Below are positions 10,550-21,131 of a stretch of 64,000 nt of DNA, piece by piece. Source of the DNA: Robertmurraya dakarensis (GTDB lineage: Bacteria > Bacillota > Bacilli > Bacillales > Cytobacillaceae); the NCBI RefSeq assembly GCF_900156875.1, contig NZ_LT707409.1, forward strand, positions 2,346,244-2,410,243, read 5' to 3'. A model generated the notes under the pieces. That model was not told the origin of the DNA. It worked only from the letters and a program-made list of their open reading frames with translations, and ran no database searches. Each line of letters begins with the position of its first letter. Position 1 is the first letter of the stretch. The translations under genes and the position numbers were made by a program.

Positions 10550-10951
10550 ATGGTTACGATAGAAGAGTCAAAAAACTATGGAAATGCCGTACTTTTCGGG
10601 ATTATTGCTATTTTTCTACTACTAATTGTTAGCAGTTTGGTCGTATCAATTGTCTTAAAGTTTACAGCAACGCAAGAATCATCACTAGAATTTATTACAA
10701 CAGCAATCTCTTTTGTCACCTTATTTGCTGGGGGATTTATCGCAGGCGGAAGAGGAAAGCAAAAGGGTTGGTTAATTGGGGCATTGACGGGGCTGACTTA
10801 CACACTGATTATCTTTTTATTTCAGTACCTAGGATATGACAGTTTATTCTCCATAGAGCAGATTATTTATCATATCTGTTATATTTTAACGGCCATGATG
10901 GGTGGAATTTTAGGAGTTAACATGAGCACACCTAAAACACGAAATGCATAG
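10550..10951 (+). CDS. yrzE: TIGR04086 family small membrane protein (YrzE-like)
   Basis: Protein of 133 residues with four predicted membrane helices and the glycine-rich turn FAGGFIAGGRGKQKGWLIGALTGL typical of the YrzE family. Function is unknown. The start is uncertain: AAAGGAG abuts the ATG at 10550 with no spacer, and no other good start codon is nearby. It faces yajC across a shared terminator. Family membership rests on length, topology and the yrbG-yrzE-yajC neighbourhood. Confidence 0.8.
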   Translation: MVTIEESKNYGNAVLFGIIAIFLLLIVSSLVVSIVLKFTATQESSLEFITTAISFVTLFAGGFIAGGRGKQKGWLIGALTGLTYTLIIFLFQYLGYDSLFSIEQIIYHICYILTAMMGGILGVNMSTPKTRNA

Positions 10952-10955
10952 AAGA

Positions 10956-10989
10956 AAGAAGCGCCTTCCAGGAAGAAGGCGCTTCTTTT
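10956..10989. terminator. Bidirectional terminator between yrzE and yajC
   Basis: Perfect 11-bp stem gaagcgccttc/gaaggcgcttc with a 6-nt loop, followed by TTTT on plus. Lies between two convergent genes. Confidence 0.85.
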
Positions 10990-10993
10990 CATC

Positions 10994-11278
10994 TTAGCTC
11001 TTTGCTAACATATCACTTGATTTTTCAACTACTTCACGCACTGCTGCACGATCGTATGTAAGACGGCTGCCATCACCGCATTTAATGACAATTTTACCTT
11101 CATCAATGGCATCAACGATTCCATGAAGGCCGCCGATTGTCACAACCTTATCGCCTTTTTTCAGCTCATTTTGCATAGTCGCAACAGCTTTCTGACGCTT
11201 TTGCTGCGGACGAATTAACAAGAAGTAAAAAATGACGAACATCAATATTAGTGGACCTATTGTTCCCAGCATTTCCAT
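10994..11278 (-). CDS. yajC: Preprotein translocase accessory subunit YajC
   Basis: Single-pass membrane protein of 94 residues that associates with SecDF. The sequence shows the N-terminal helix LGTIGPLILMFVIFYFLLIRPQQKR and the following motif KGDKVVTIGGLHGIVDAI that define YajC. It lies directly after tgt on the minus strand, the conserved order in bacteria (tgt-yajC). Equivalent to yrbF in B. subtilis. Confidence 0.95.
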   Translation of the reverse strand: MEMLGTIGPLILMFVIFYFLLIRPQQKRQKAVATMQNELKKGDKVVTIGGLHGIVDAIDEGKIVIKCGDGSRLTYDRAAVREVVEKSSDMLAKS

Positions 11279-11321
11279 AACCTTTAGTTCCTCCTTTCTT
11301 ATATCGCTCTTTCAATTGTAC

Positions 11322-12485
<1,164 letters not shown>

Positions 12486-12502
12486 TCAAAAATATAATGA
12501 AG

Positions 12503-13531
12503 TTAAATAATCAGCATTGCATCACCAAAGCTAAAGAAACGATATTTCTCCTCCACAGCCGTGTTATAGGCATGCAGAACATGTTCTCTCCCCGCTAAGG
12601 CGCTAACTAACATGATTAGTGTGGATTTTGGTAAATGAAAATTTGTAATCATCCCATCAATCGCTTTAAATTGGTATCCAGGATAGATAAAAATACTGGT
12701 CCAGCCGCTTTCAGAAACAAATTGCCCATCATGAGCACTTGCAATGGTTTCAAGTGTTCTCGTTGAGGTTGTACCAACGGTAATAATTCTTCCGCCGTTT
12801 TCACGAACTTCATTTAGAAGTCTTGCTGTTTCTTCCGATACTTGATAAAATTCCGCATGCATTTCATGTTCATTTACATCGTCAACACTAACCGGCCGGA
12901 ATGTCCCAAGTCCTACATGCAGCGTAATAAATGCAATATGTACTCCCGCTTCACGTATTTCTTCAAGAAGCTCTTCAGTAAAATGAAGTCCTGCTGTGGG
13001 CGCTGCTGCAGAGCCGCGCTCCCTCGCAAACACCGTTTGATACCTTTCACGATCTTCTAATTGTTCTTTTATGTATGGCGGCAGAGGCATTTCACCGAGC
13101 TGCTCAAGGATTTCGTAAAAAATTCCTTCGTATTGGAATTTGACCAATCTGCCTCCATGATCTGATTCACCAACACAAACCGCTTTTAATAATCCATCAC
13201 CAAATGAAATCATCGATCCTTCTTTGATTCTTTTCGCTGGTTTCACTAATGTTTCCCACGTATCGTCTTCTGTCTGCTTCAAAAGTAGGACCTCAATCTT
13301 AGCACCTGTATCCTCTTTTACACCGAACAGTCTCGCTGGAAGAACTCTTGTATCATTTAATACAAGACAGTCTCCCTCTTTTAAAAATTCCTTAATATGG
13401 CTAAAGCTGCTATGCTCAATGTGGCCATTTTCTTTATTTAAGACCATTAGCCGGCTTTTCGTCCGTTCTGCTAGTGGTGTTTGTGCAATTAATTCTTCTG
13501 GTAAATGGAAATCAAATAATTCTACTTTCAA
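12503..13531 (-). CDS. queA: S-adenosylmethionine:tRNA ribosyltransferase-isomerase
   Basis: Transfers the ribosyl moiety of SAM to preQ1-tRNA, giving epoxyqueuosine-tRNA. The N-terminus [19 protein letters not shown] and the blocks [39 protein letters not shown] and [10 protein letters not shown] are diagnostic. I choose the TTG at 13531 because AGGGTG lies 6 nt upstream and it gives the usual 342 residues. tgt follows, and ruvB with a small DUF2905 gene precedes, as in B. subtilis. Confidence 0.96.
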   Translation of the reverse strand: MKVELFDFHLPEELIAQTPLAERTKSRLMVLNKENGHIEHSSFSHIKEFLKEGDCLVLNDTRVLPARLFGVKEDTGAKIEVLLLKQTEDDTWETLVKPAKRIKEGSMISFGDGLLKAVCVGESDHGGRLVKFQYEGIFYEILEQLGEMPLPPYIKEQLEDRERYQTVFARERGSAAAPTAGLHFTEELLEEIREAGVHIAFITLHVGLGTFRPVSVDDVNEHEMHAEFYQVSEETARLLNEVRENGGRIITVGTTSTRTLETIASAHDGQFVSESGWTSIFIYPGYQFKAIDGMITNFHLPKSTLIMLVSALAGREHVLHAYNTAVEEKYRFFSFGDAMLII

Positions 13532-13556
13532 TGATGTCACCCTGTTCTTAAGCTTA

Positions 13557-13754
13557 TTAACGAAATTTGCCGATAAAGTAAAAAATGAGAGATAGCACGA
13601 TGCTGATCAATAGGGATGTGACAATCGGAAAATAAACAGTCGTATTCCCTTTTTTAATGACAATGTCGCCAGGCAGCTTCCCAATGTGGATAAATTGCAT
13701 CAGAAAGCCAATAACAAATATTACACCGCCAATGATCATTAAAAACTTAGCCAT
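13557..13754 (-). CDS. DUF2905 family small membrane protein
   Basis: Protein of 65 residues ([31 protein letters not shown]) with two hydrophobic segments flanking the motif [14 protein letters not shown], the DUF2905 signature. Function unknown; a family member sits at the equivalent place in B. subtilis. The ATG at 13754 overlaps the ruvB stop codon region by 8 nt (ATGGCTAA), so it is probably translated by coupling with ruvB. An upstream in-frame start would lengthen the overlap and lacks support. Confidence 0.85.
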   Translation of the reverse strand: MAKFLMIIGGVIFVIGFLMQFIHIGKLPGDIVIKKGNTTVYFPIVTSLLISIVLSLIFYFIGKFR

Positions 13755-14760
13755 CCCCGTCACTTCCCGGCACCTCCATCTGAAAATGCTCATACACTAG
13801 CCGAGTAACCACACGGCCCCTTGGAGTTCTTTGCAAAAACCCAATCTGTAAAAGATATGGTTCATACACATCTTCAATCGTATGTGCTTCTTCTCCAATA
13901 CTAGCGGCAATCGTGTCAAGTCCGACTGGACCGCCTCGAAACTTTTCAATAATGCCTCTTAATAATTTATGGTCAATATGGTCCAAACCTAAACGGTCTA
14001 CTTGCAGAAGCTCTAGGGCTTCCATGGCAAGACGAATGTCAATTTCGCCGTTTCCTCTCACTTGAGCAAAGTCGCGGACCCTGCGCAGCAATCTGTTCGA
14101 AATTCTCGGCGTACCTCTGGACCTTTTTGCTATTTCAACAGCTGCCTGCTCCTCAATGGACACGCCGAATACTTCCGCTGTTCTCAGAACGATCTCCTTT
14201 AACTGCTCTTCTTGATAATATTCCAATCTGCTTAAAACTCCAAATCGATCCCGTAAAGGAGCAGACAAAGAACCCGCCCTTGTCGTTGCTCCGACCAAAG
14301 TAAAAGGCGGCAAATCAAGACGAATCGACCTTGCACTTGGCCCTTTTCCTATGACGATATCTAAGCAGAAATCCTCCATGGCTGGGTAGAGCACTTCCTC
14401 GATCGAACGCGGAAGACGGTGAATTTCATCAATGAATAATACATCGCCAGGTTCCAGTGCTGTTAGTATCGCCGCTAAATCTCCTGGCCGTTCAATCGCC
14501 GGCCCTGCAGTAGTGCGGATATTTACACCCATTTCATTAGCAATAATGACTGCAAGAGTCGTTTTTCCAAGTCCGGGAGGCCCATAAAGCAAGACATGGT
14601 CCAACGTTTCGTTTCGAAGCTTAGCAGCTTCAATAAACACTTCGAGATTTTCTTTTACGGCAGTCTGGCCAATATACTGTTTTAAGGTTTGAGGACGTAA
14701 ACTCTGTTCAAAAGATAAATCCTGGATGTCTGCCTCTCCCGAAATAATACGATCCTCCAT
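13747..14760 (-). CDS. ruvB: Holliday junction branch-migration ATPase RuvB
   Basis: AAA+ motor that drives branch migration with RuvA. The 337 residues show Walker [12 protein letters not shown], Walker B LFIDEIHR, sensor LVGATTRAG, and the C-terminal winged-helix domain with [16 protein letters not shown]. The start ATG follows GGGGGAG. ruvA is upstream with 22 nt between. No separate ruvC is expected in bacilli, which use RecU. Confidence 0.97.
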   Translation of the reverse strand: MEDRIISGEADIQDLSFEQSLRPQTLKQYIGQTAVKENLEVFIEAAKLRNETLDHVLLYGPPGLGKTTLAVIIANEMGVNIRTTAGPAIERPGDLAAILTALEPGDVLFIDEIHRLPRSIEEVLYPAMEDFCLDIVIGKGPSARSIRLDLPPFTLVGATTRAGSLSAPLRDRFGVLSRLEYYQEEQLKEIVLRTAEVFGVSIEEQAAVEIAKRSRGTPRISNRLLRRVRDFAQVRGNGEIDIRLAMEALELLQVDRLGLDHIDHKLLRGIIEKFRGGPVGLDTIAASIGEEAHTIEDVYEPYLLQIGFLQRTPRGRVVTRLVYEHFQMEVPGSDGDG

Positions 14761-14782
14761 CAATTCTCCCCCTTAAAAAATT

Positions 14783-15394
14783 CTATTTTAAAAGCAATTG
14801 AAGAGCTCTCTTAATATACTGGTCAGTTGTTAAACTTTCTTTTTGCAGTTCAGGAGAGATCCTTTTAATCTCTTTTTCTGAATACCCAAGCGACTTCAGT
14901 GCAAGAGTAGCCTCTTCAAGCTCTTGGCTGCTCTCTATTGAAGGCCGTTCCCCTTTTTCAGGAGAGAACAAAGTTGGGAAGAAGTCGGGAACGACATCCT
15001 GCAATTTCCCTTTTAAATCCAAGATCATCTGCCTCGCTGTTTTTTTCCCTACACCAGGAAACTTAACCAAGAAACCTTCGTCTTCATTTTCAATTGCATC
15101 TACCACTTGCTCAGGCTCCCCAGAAGCTAAGATTGCTAAAGCACCTTTAGGGCCAATTCCTGATACATTTAATAGTTTAGTAAACAGCGTTTTTTCCTGC
15201 CTCGATTGAAATCCATATAGAGCCATAAGATCTTCTCTTACATAATGATATGTATAAATCGTAACTTCTTCACTAAGCTCTTTTGAAAAGATAAAAGGAT
15301 TTGGAGTAGAAATTTGAAATCCAATTCCCCTCGTTTCCAAAACGACAAATTCAGGCCCAACATACTCGACCTTGCCTTTAATAAATTCGATCAA
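14783..15394 (-). CDS. ruvA: Holliday junction DNA-binding subunit RuvA
   Basis: Binds four-way junctions and loads RuvB. The protein has the N-terminal OB fold ([19 protein letters not shown]), two helix-hairpin-helix motifs ([15 protein letters not shown] and [16 protein letters not shown]), and a C-terminal RuvB-binding domain ([12 protein letters not shown]). I place the start at the TTG at 15394 because GAGGGG lies 9 nt before it; this gives 203 residues beginning like B. subtilis RuvA. Confidence 0.95.
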   Translation of the reverse strand: MIEFIKGKVEYVGPEFVVLETRGIGFQISTPNPFIFSKELSEEVTIYTYHYVREDLMALYGFQSRQEKTLFTKLLNVSGIGPKGALAILASGEPEQVVDAIENEDEGFLVKFPGVGKKTARQMILDLKGKLQDVVPDFFPTLFSPEKGERPSIESSQELEEATLALKSLGYSEKEIKRISPELQKESLTTDQYIKRALQLLLK

Positions 15395-15487
15395 TTCTAT
15401 TCGCCCCTCTAATTTGCTGTAAACCATTGTACCATACTATTTTAAAAGTAACGAAAAGAAAACATATGTTTCAGGCAGAGCAAACAG

Positions 15488-15517
15488 AAAAAAAAGAACC
15501 GTTTTCCTTCGGTTCTT
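15488..15517 (-). terminator. Intrinsic terminator after bofC
   Basis: Stem aagaaccg/cggttctt with an 8-nt loop, overlapping the bofC stop codon, and a run of eight or more T on the minus strand after the hairpin. It separates bofC from ruvA. Confidence 0.8.
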
Positions 15518-16055
15518 AATTTGCCTGCTTTTCTTGTATCGTATAATTCTTAAAAGTCTCTAACACCTCTACATACCGATCTTTATTTTTTATTGGAATC
15601 CCTTCCTTCAGTTCTTCATGCTTTCTGCTTTCAAGCCTCCCCACATCCAATTGGAAAAAGGATTGAATAATGTTTGCTTTTCTCGGCTTTCCATTATAAA
15701 TAGTTAAGATTCCGTCATCGGTAATTCCAAAGTAACCATTTGCTTTTAACAGCGGGGAAATATCATCTATATGCTCTCGAAACACTACCTTTTTTTCTTC
15801 CATATCGATGAGCTCCCAATTTTCATATTTCGCCCAAAAGTCTTCTAGAGAATAGACGATTTCTTGATACATCTCTTGACTTAATTCTCCGTCTAAATAC
15901 AGTCTCTCTAGGACGACTGTTACTTCAAAAGCATCCTTTGTATTCTCCGTATTCGCATGGACAATCACCTGGTGATCTGTGTCATAAAAATAAACATAAG
16001 CAAATGCAAATAAAATGACAATCGTTTTCCAAGGAATAAAACTTTTGGTTCTCAA
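15516..16055 (-). CDS. bofC: Intercompartmental signalling factor BofC
   Basis: Forespore-made protein secreted to the space between the two spore membranes, where it restrains SpoIVB and so times pro-sigma-K processing. It has one N-terminal hydrophobic segment (WKTIVILFAFAYVYFYD) and a soluble part with the BofC features FEVTVVLERLYLDGELSQE and NGYFGITDDGILTIYNG. The TTG at 16055 is well placed after GAGGTG; an upstream ATG at 16082 lacks a binding site. The spoIVFA/spoIVFB genes of the same pathway are also in this window. Confidence 0.92.
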   Translation of the reverse strand: MRTKSFIPWKTIVILFAFAYVYFYDTDHQVIVHANTENTKDAFEVTVVLERLYLDGELSQEMYQEIVYSLEDFWAKYENWELIDMEEKKVVFREHIDDISPLLKANGYFGITDDGILTIYNGKPRKANIIQSFFQLDVGRLESRKHEELKEGIPIKNKDRYVEVLETFKNYTIQEKQAN

Positions 16056-16152
16056 TCTGATCACCTCATTTAATACATGCATGTAAAAATAGCATCATTC
16101 AATAATATTGTGACCACTATTTCAAATAATATCCATTTAAAAATCAACACTC

Positions 16153-16191
16153 TAGAAAAAGAAAAAGAGCAAAGCCCAAGGCCTTACTCTT
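16153..16191 (-). terminator. Probable terminator after the YhcN/CoxA-like gene
   Basis: Imperfect 10-bp stem gagcaaagcc/ggccttactc with a 3-nt loop, followed on minus by TTTTTCTTTTTC. It lies 20 nt after the lipoprotein stop codon. Confidence 0.55.
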
Positions 16192-16211
16192 AGTCGACTC
16201 AACTTATTATC

Positions 16212-16895
16212 TTAATACATTGTTTGAAACAAATTCTTAATATCTTTTTCGACTTGATCTTTTGGTCCGCCATCTCGAAGTGTATTATCGATACTCTTAA
16301 TGCGGCTATAATCCGACTCTTTCGTGAGAATCTTTAAAGATTTTCCAGCTAAACTAGGCTCAACCGCGCTCCTAATTTTATTCACTGTCTCTTTTTCACG
16401 ATGATAATCCTTTAATACGGCAGCGAGAATCACCTTATTTTCGTGAATAACCGCCCGTGCATCATTGACGTTTTCAATAGAAGCAGCTTTACTGGAAATT
16501 GTCTTCATCAAATTGCCTTCGTAAGCTGTGAAATAAGAGCTTCTAGCTCCTCCATTTATATCGTTGAGATGCCCATGATAATTGATATCATTTCTGCTAA
16601 ATTTCTGAGCTCGTGGAGCGTTTGTATTTCTTGTACCCGTTTCATTGCCGTTTTCTTTATTTTGATTTCTTTCCGTTCCAAAGGTATGGTCCATGAATTC
16701 AGTTAAGGGACCATCATTTTCCTCATTCATTCTCACATTCCCGCCGTTATTGCCGTGGTTTTCATTGGAATAGTACCCGATCGGAATAACCTCATCCGCT
16801 TCCCGATCCCCAGCAGCTCCATCATTATTTCCACAGCCGGTGAGTCCTATGGTGAGTACTGTCGCTAAGGGCAGAGCATATATTTTACTTTTCAA
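16212..16895 (-). CDS. YhcN/YlaJ family sporulation lipoprotein (CoxA-like)
   Basis: Predicted lipoprotein of 227 residues with signal peptide and lipobox LTGC at about residue 20. An Asn/Gly/Glu-rich segment follows, then the YhcN/YlaJ domain (DINGGARSSYFTAYEGNLMKTI, SIENVNDARAVIHENKVILAAVL). Family members lie in spore membranes or cortex, and B. subtilis CoxA (YrbB) is encoded next to safA, as here. The TTG at 16895 follows GGAGGGGG. Exact orthology to CoxA is inferred from position. Confidence 0.8.
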   Translation of the reverse strand: MKSKIYALPLATVLTIGLTGCGNNDGAAGDREADEVIPIGYYSNENHGNNGGNVRMNEENDGPLTEFMDHTFGTERNQNKENGNETGTRNTNAPRAQKFSRNDINYHGHLNDINGGARSSYFTAYEGNLMKTISSKAASIENVNDARAVIHENKVILAAVLKDYHREKETVNKIRSAVEPSLAGKSLKILTKESDYSRIKSIDNTLRDGGPKDQVEKDIKNLFQTMY

Positions 16896-16995
16896 TCGAA
16901 ATACCCCCTCCGCCAATTTAAGAGCAATACAATTGCTCGTTATTAGAGTGTGAGGGAATCTCTATTTTCATGCTGTCAGTTACGCCCATCTCTAT

Positions 16996-17985
16996 TTATT
17001 TTAGTATTGATTTCAGTTCTCTAACAAATTTTATTCTTTCTGGAAATTGTCCAGCAGTGAAATCGAGGATTTTTCGAACCTTTGTGGGATCATCATAATG
17101 ACGTTCGCGTATTAATCTGTTCCATTCGCGAAAGATATCAGTAGGAAATGCGAGAGCATATAAAAAACCTTTTTCTTTCAAAAATGGTTTCAATTCGTTC
17201 ATATCCAAAAGCCTATCCAGCGACCAATTCAAATACGGAAGAATACGGTTAGCATATTGTAGGATATCATTGCTTTCATGCCCGAGGCTGATTAAATCAA
17301 AATCGATAAGAAATAATTGATCATTCCTAGAACGTATAAAGTTATGATGAGCGACATCGCCATGGAGAATGACTTTTGGTCCTTTCTGAAAGTTGTCTAT
17401 TTCTTTTTCAAGCCCCTTTAGTGACCAATCCGCCCATTTTAACCATTCGTCCATTATTTCCTTTTGTACAAAAAACCTAATGACTGAGGTATTTGTTAAA
17501 AACTTCCCTGTTCTTTCCCTCCACTTATCTAGCAGCTTGTAACTACCCATAATCGTGCCGTAACGCTTAGCAAATTTAGAAGTTATCTGGTGGTACTCAC
17601 GTAATAAGCTTAACCCTTCTAATCGGTCCTTTTCTGCTTCGTAGGAAAAAATTGGTTCAGATGGTGTTATATACTCTAAACAGCCATAATAAGTTTGTTC
17701 AAAAAATAAAGGCGGGTCTAATGCATGATCAACAAAAGAGTATGTGTTTTTAAATCCTTCTTTTTTTAAGGTGGCTGTAAAAGTTTCTTGAAGTTTTAAT
17801 CGATGATAAGATGAAAAACCTTTCAGGATAAAGATATCCTCCTCGCCCTCAATTAAATAGACCTTTTTTCGGATGGGAGTAATGGCCTTCACATGAAAGG
17901 GAAACACATCATCTAAATAGGAGAGGAGACGATTATAAAATAAATCGTCTCCTGGAACATTAATCTTCATTCTCTTCGTCTTCAC
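16996..17985 (-). CDS. CotS-family spore coat protein with aminoglycoside-phosphotransferase-like fold
   Basis: Protein of up to 329 residues with the CotS/YutH/YsxE architecture: an N-terminal lobe (IRKKVYLIEGEEDIFILKGF), then VILHGDVAHHNFIRS and LFLIDFDLISLGHESNDILQY, which match the catalytic-loop and metal-binding motifs of the APH/choline-kinase fold. Relatives are spore coat proteins; activity is unproven. The GTG start at 17985 overlaps the safA 3' end by 26 nt, and an ATG at 17970 is an alternative, so translation is probably coupled to safA. The same pairing recurs with spoVID-ysxE in this window. Confidence 0.82.
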   Translation of the reverse strand: MKTKRMKINVPGDDLFYNRLLSYLDDVFPFHVKAITPIRKKVYLIEGEEDIFILKGFSSYHRLKLQETFTATLKKEGFKNTYSFVDHALDPPLFFEQTYYGCLEYITPSEPIFSYEAEKDRLEGLSLLREYHQITSKFAKRYGTIMGSYKLLDKWRERTGKFLTNTSVIRFFVQKEIMDEWLKWADWSLKGLEKEIDNFQKGPKVILHGDVAHHNFIRSRNDQLFLIDFDLISLGHESNDILQYANRILPYLNWSLDRLLDMNELKPFLKEKGFLYALAFPTDIFREWNRLIRERHYDDPTKVRKILDFTAGQFPERIKFVRELKSILK

Positions 17986-19573
17986 TCATGTTTCTTGGCA
18001 TACCATATCCTGCTCCCATTGGTCCATATGGATTCATGAATGGAGGGCTTGCCATTTGCTGGCCATAAGGCTGTGCTTGAAACTGCTGCTGTCCTGGACC
18101 AAATCCTCCTGGACCTCCCCCATAAGGAGCTGGATTGAATCCTCCCGGCATCCCTTGTGAATAAGGATCAGGACCATACTGTGCGGAAGATGGCGGTCCA
18201 TAACTACCAACTAAATGCGAGCCGCCACAACCACAATCATCACTTACGCCTTGAACAGCCGGAAATGGCTGGTTAGGTGCAAAAGGCATCTGATGAGGCA
18301 TATTTCCACCATACATATCAGGTGCATCATAAGGATCAACTGCTCCTTGCACCTGTGGCATTGCCGGATACCCTTGGTATGGCTGCGGATATGGCGGTAC
18401 CGGGCCAGGTCCTGGCATTACCGGAGAGATTGGATATAAAGGGCCCCCAAATGGCGGACAAGGATATGGCGCCTGCATCATTGGTGATTGCATCATCGGT
18501 GATTGCATCATTGGCGCCTGCATCATTGGTGCTGCATTCGGCATATGCGGCATCCCCGCATCGTTAAAGTCTTGAGCACCCATAACGCTAGGCATTTGTC
18601 CCGCATTTGGCATTGATGGCATTTGCGGCATAAATGGAGATGATTCATCATCATAATATGAATTCTGAACTCCAGCTACTTCTGGATATCCCCCGTGCTG
18701 CATTGGTGCTTGCATCATTGGCTGCTGCATCATTGGTGATTGCATCATCGGTGATTGCATCATCGGATGCTGCATCATTGGATCCTGCATTGGCGGATAA
18801 TGACCCCCATGAAATTGCGGGCATCCCCCTTGGTGACCTAGACCGCTTCCTGGCATTACCGGAGAGATTGGATACATTGGGTGTTGATATGGATACATAG
18901 GCTGTTGATAACCTCCTTGGGTAATATTCATCGATGATTCTTCAAAAGTTTCTTCCTGATCCGGTGTATAAGGCTTAATCTCAGGTAAGATATTCTTAGG
19001 CTTTGGCGGCAGCTGAGGCGGCATTTTTGGTTGTGACTGTTCTGCCGCTTGTTGTTCAACTTTCAGATTCGCCATATTCATCATGTAATAATTATTAATA
19101 TCGATATCCGGAATCACTGGTTTTGGCATTTTAGGAACAAATGGTTTCTTGGGAACTTCTGCTTTAGGAGCTTCCATCTTGGGAGCTTCCACTTTAGGAG
19201 GAGCCGGCTTCACAGGAGCTTTTTTCACTTCCTTAGGAGTCTCTATTGGTTCCTCGATGGACTCTTCCTCCATAATTGGTTCCTTTGGCGGAGGCGGAGG
19301 CGGCGCAGGCTTTGGCTGCTCCTTCACAATTGGCTGCTCTTTTTTCGGCATTTCCTTCTTAGCACCTATATTGATAGCTCCCGGTTTTCCGCCTATCGGA
19401 GCTTCTTTTTTTACGCTTCCTCCAGCGGATGGGACTTTAATTTTCATTCCGGGCATAATCATATCAGGATTGCTGAGCTGAGAGTTCATCTTCTTTAGCT
19501 CTTCAAAATTCACGCCGTACTTCTTGGCGATTTCCCAAAGAGTATCCCCTTTCTGTACGATATGGATCTTCAC
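17960..19573 (-). CDS. safA: Spore coat morphogenetic protein SafA
   Basis: Inner-coat morphogenetic factor that binds the cortex side of the forespore and recruits coat proteins through SpoVID. The N-terminus is a LysM domain (KIHIVQKGDTLWEIAKKYGVNFEELKKMNSQ). A proline- and lysine-rich linker follows, then a long Met/Gln/Pro-rich region with two clusters of MMQ-P units and a repeated PMYPISPVMPG/PLYPISPVMPG block, ending in a Gly/Pro-rich tail. The GTG at 19573 has AGGAGGG upstream; 537 residues. Sequence beyond LysM is low complexity and diverges quickly. A CotS-like gene overlaps its 3' end. Confidence 0.9.
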   Translation of the reverse strand: MKIHIVQKGDTLWEIAKKYGVNFEELKKMNSQLSNPDMIMPGMKIKVPSAGGSVKKEAPIGGKPGAINIGAKKEMPKKEQPIVKEQPKPAPPPPPPKEPIMEEESIEEPIETPKEVKKAPVKPAPPKVEAPKMEAPKAEVPKKPFVPKMPKPVIPDIDINNYYMMNMANLKVEQQAAEQSQPKMPPQLPPKPKNILPEIKPYTPDQEETFEESSMNITQGGYQQPMYPYQHPMYPISPVMPGSGLGHQGGCPQFHGGHYPPMQDPMMQHPMMQSPMMQSPMMQQPMMQAPMQHGGYPEVAGVQNSYYDDESSPFMPQMPSMPNAGQMPSVMGAQDFNDAGMPHMPNAAPMMQAPMMQSPMMQSPMMQAPYPCPPFGGPLYPISPVMPGPGPVPPYPQPYQGYPAMPQVQGAVDPYDAPDMYGGNMPHQMPFAPNQPFPAVQGVSDDCGCGGSHLVGSYGPPSSAQYGPDPYSQGMPGGFNPAPYGGGPGGFGPGQQQFQAQPYGQQMASPPFMNPYGPMGAGYGMPRNMSEDEENED

Positions 19574-19998
19574 TCTGATTTCCCTCCTATACATAAAGTG
19601 AAACTTCCATCGGTTGTTGTTATTCAAGCGATGATTAGGAACAAATCGAGCCTCTACGAGCAGTTCCTGCTGCCTGCTTCATTTACATGAACGAAACAGG
19701 GAAATGCTGTACAGGACATGAAACTCTAGTTCAGCTAAAACTGCGATTGATCTGAAATGATTAAACTGATTTTAAAAAATGATTCATGTAGTCAACTGCC
19801 CGTTTTCGATAAGTCCATATAGCATATGAAAGTGTGGGCAAATTGCTAACAATCTTCAAAAAAACTTATGCTTATTTTTTATGCTTTATGAATATACAAA
19901 AAAAATCCTTTCTAAAAAGAAAAGATTTTTCCATGATTACATGACTTTATTACTGTTGTCTCATGCAGGAAACGCATCGTTACTATAGTTAGAATTTT
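19574..19998 (-). other. Intergenic region upstream of safA
   Basis: This gap holds the safA leader and the terminator of the nad operon. A candidate sigma-E -10-like element, CATATGCT on minus, lies at 19821-19828 without a convincing -35. About 17 nt at 19593-19609 (ataaagtgaaacttcca) also occur at 39829-39845. No gene is apparent. Confidence 0.5.
19896..19930 (-). terminator. Terminator of the nadBCA operon
   Basis: Inverted repeat aaaaatcctttct/agaaaagattttt (one mismatch) with a run of eight T following on minus. It lies 70 nt after the nadA stop codon. Confidence 0.65.
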
Positions 19999-21105
19999 TT
20001 ATGAAATCTCCAGCATTCTTGATAGCGCTTGAACAGCAGATTTTGCTATTTCATCTGGAACTTTAATGATATTTTGCTCTACACCCTTCTCAATAGAGTC
20101 CAAACACCAAACTAAATGAGGGAGATCAATTCTATTCATTGTTAAACATGGACACATATTCGGATTTAACGAGATAATTTGTTTATCAGGATGCTGAGCT
20201 ATTAGGCGTTTCACAAGATTCATTTCTGTTCCGATAGCCCAAGCACTGCCAGGTTCTGCTTTTTCAATTGTTTGTATAATAAAGTTTGTCGAGCCTGCCA
20301 GATCTGACAGTTGTACAACTTCTCTCCTGCATTCCGGATGAACAATGATGTTCATATCAGGATAATCTTCACGAACACTTTTCACATTTTCTACCGTAAA
20401 GTTTTCATGTACAGAGCAATGTCCTTTCCATAAAATTACTTTTACATTCTCTGCCGGCCCATCAAAGATGAGCTGATTATGGATGGGATCCCAAATTGCC
20501 ATTTCTTCTAATCCTATTCCTAAATTATAGGCTGTGTTTCTTCCTAAATGCTGATCAGGTAAAAACAGCATTCTCTCTTTTTCTCCCAGTGCCCAGCTCA
20601 CAATTTTTTCTGCATTAGATGAAGTGACCGTCGCCCCTCCATTATCTCCAACAAATGCTTTAATGGCAGCAGTTGAATTGACATAAGTTAATGGAATAAT
20701 GGTATCCCCAAATATCTCTTGAAGCTTGGTCCAGGCTCTTTCTGTTTGATAAATGTCAGCCATATCAGCCATTGAACAGCCAGCACGCATATCAGGCAGA
20801 TAGACCTTTTGATTACGATCTGTTAATATATCCGCTGTTTCTGCCATAAAATGAACACCGCAAAACACAATATACTCCGCTTCACGATTTTCCGCAGACA
20901 GTTGGGCAAGCTTGAGAGAATCTCCTGTATCATCTGCAAACTGAATGACCTCATCTTTTTGATAATGGTGCCCTGGGATATATAATTTTTTACCTAATTT
21001 CGCTTTTACTTCACGGACTCTGTTTTCTAGTTCTTGTGTTGTCATCTTTTTATAGTTTTCAGGAATGATATTGGTTTTACTCTCCAATGTTTCAAAAATA
21101 TTCAT
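19999..21105 (-). CDS. nadA: Quinolinate synthase NadA
   Basis: Condenses iminoaspartate with dihydroxyacetone phosphate to quinolinate, using an oxygen-sensitive 4Fe-4S cluster. The long 368-residue Bacillus form is seen. Candidate cluster cysteines occur at Cys110 ([14 protein letters not shown]), in HPECRREV and in [19 protein letters not shown] and NSTAAIKA are family motifs. It is last in the nadB-nadC-nadA operon, 26 nt after nadC. Confidence 0.97.
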   Translation of the reverse strand: MNIFETLESKTNIIPENYKKMTTQELENRVREVKAKLGKKLYIPGHHYQKDEVIQFADDTGDSLKLAQLSAENREAEYIVFCGVHFMAETADILTDRNQKVYLPDMRAGCSMADMADIYQTERAWTKLQEIFGDTIIPLTYVNSTAAIKAFVGDNGGATVTSSNAEKIVSWALGEKERMLFLPDQHLGRNTAYNLGIGLEEMAIWDPIHNQLIFDGPAENVKVILWKGHCSVHENFTVENVKSVREDYPDMNIIVHPECRREVVQLSDLAGSTNFIIQTIEKAEPGSAWAIGTEMNLVKRLIAQHPDKQIISLNPNMCPCLTMNRIDLPHLVWCLDSIEKGVEQNIIKVPDEIAKSAVQALSRMLEIS

Positions 21106-21131
21106 CCTGCCCTTCCCCCATTCTCCCTTTG

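Noticed and set aside
18277-19498. Long plus-strand frames opposite safA
   Set aside because: Low-complexity Met/Gln/Pro coding sequence keeps the opposite frames open; the peptides are compositionally odd and lack start signals.
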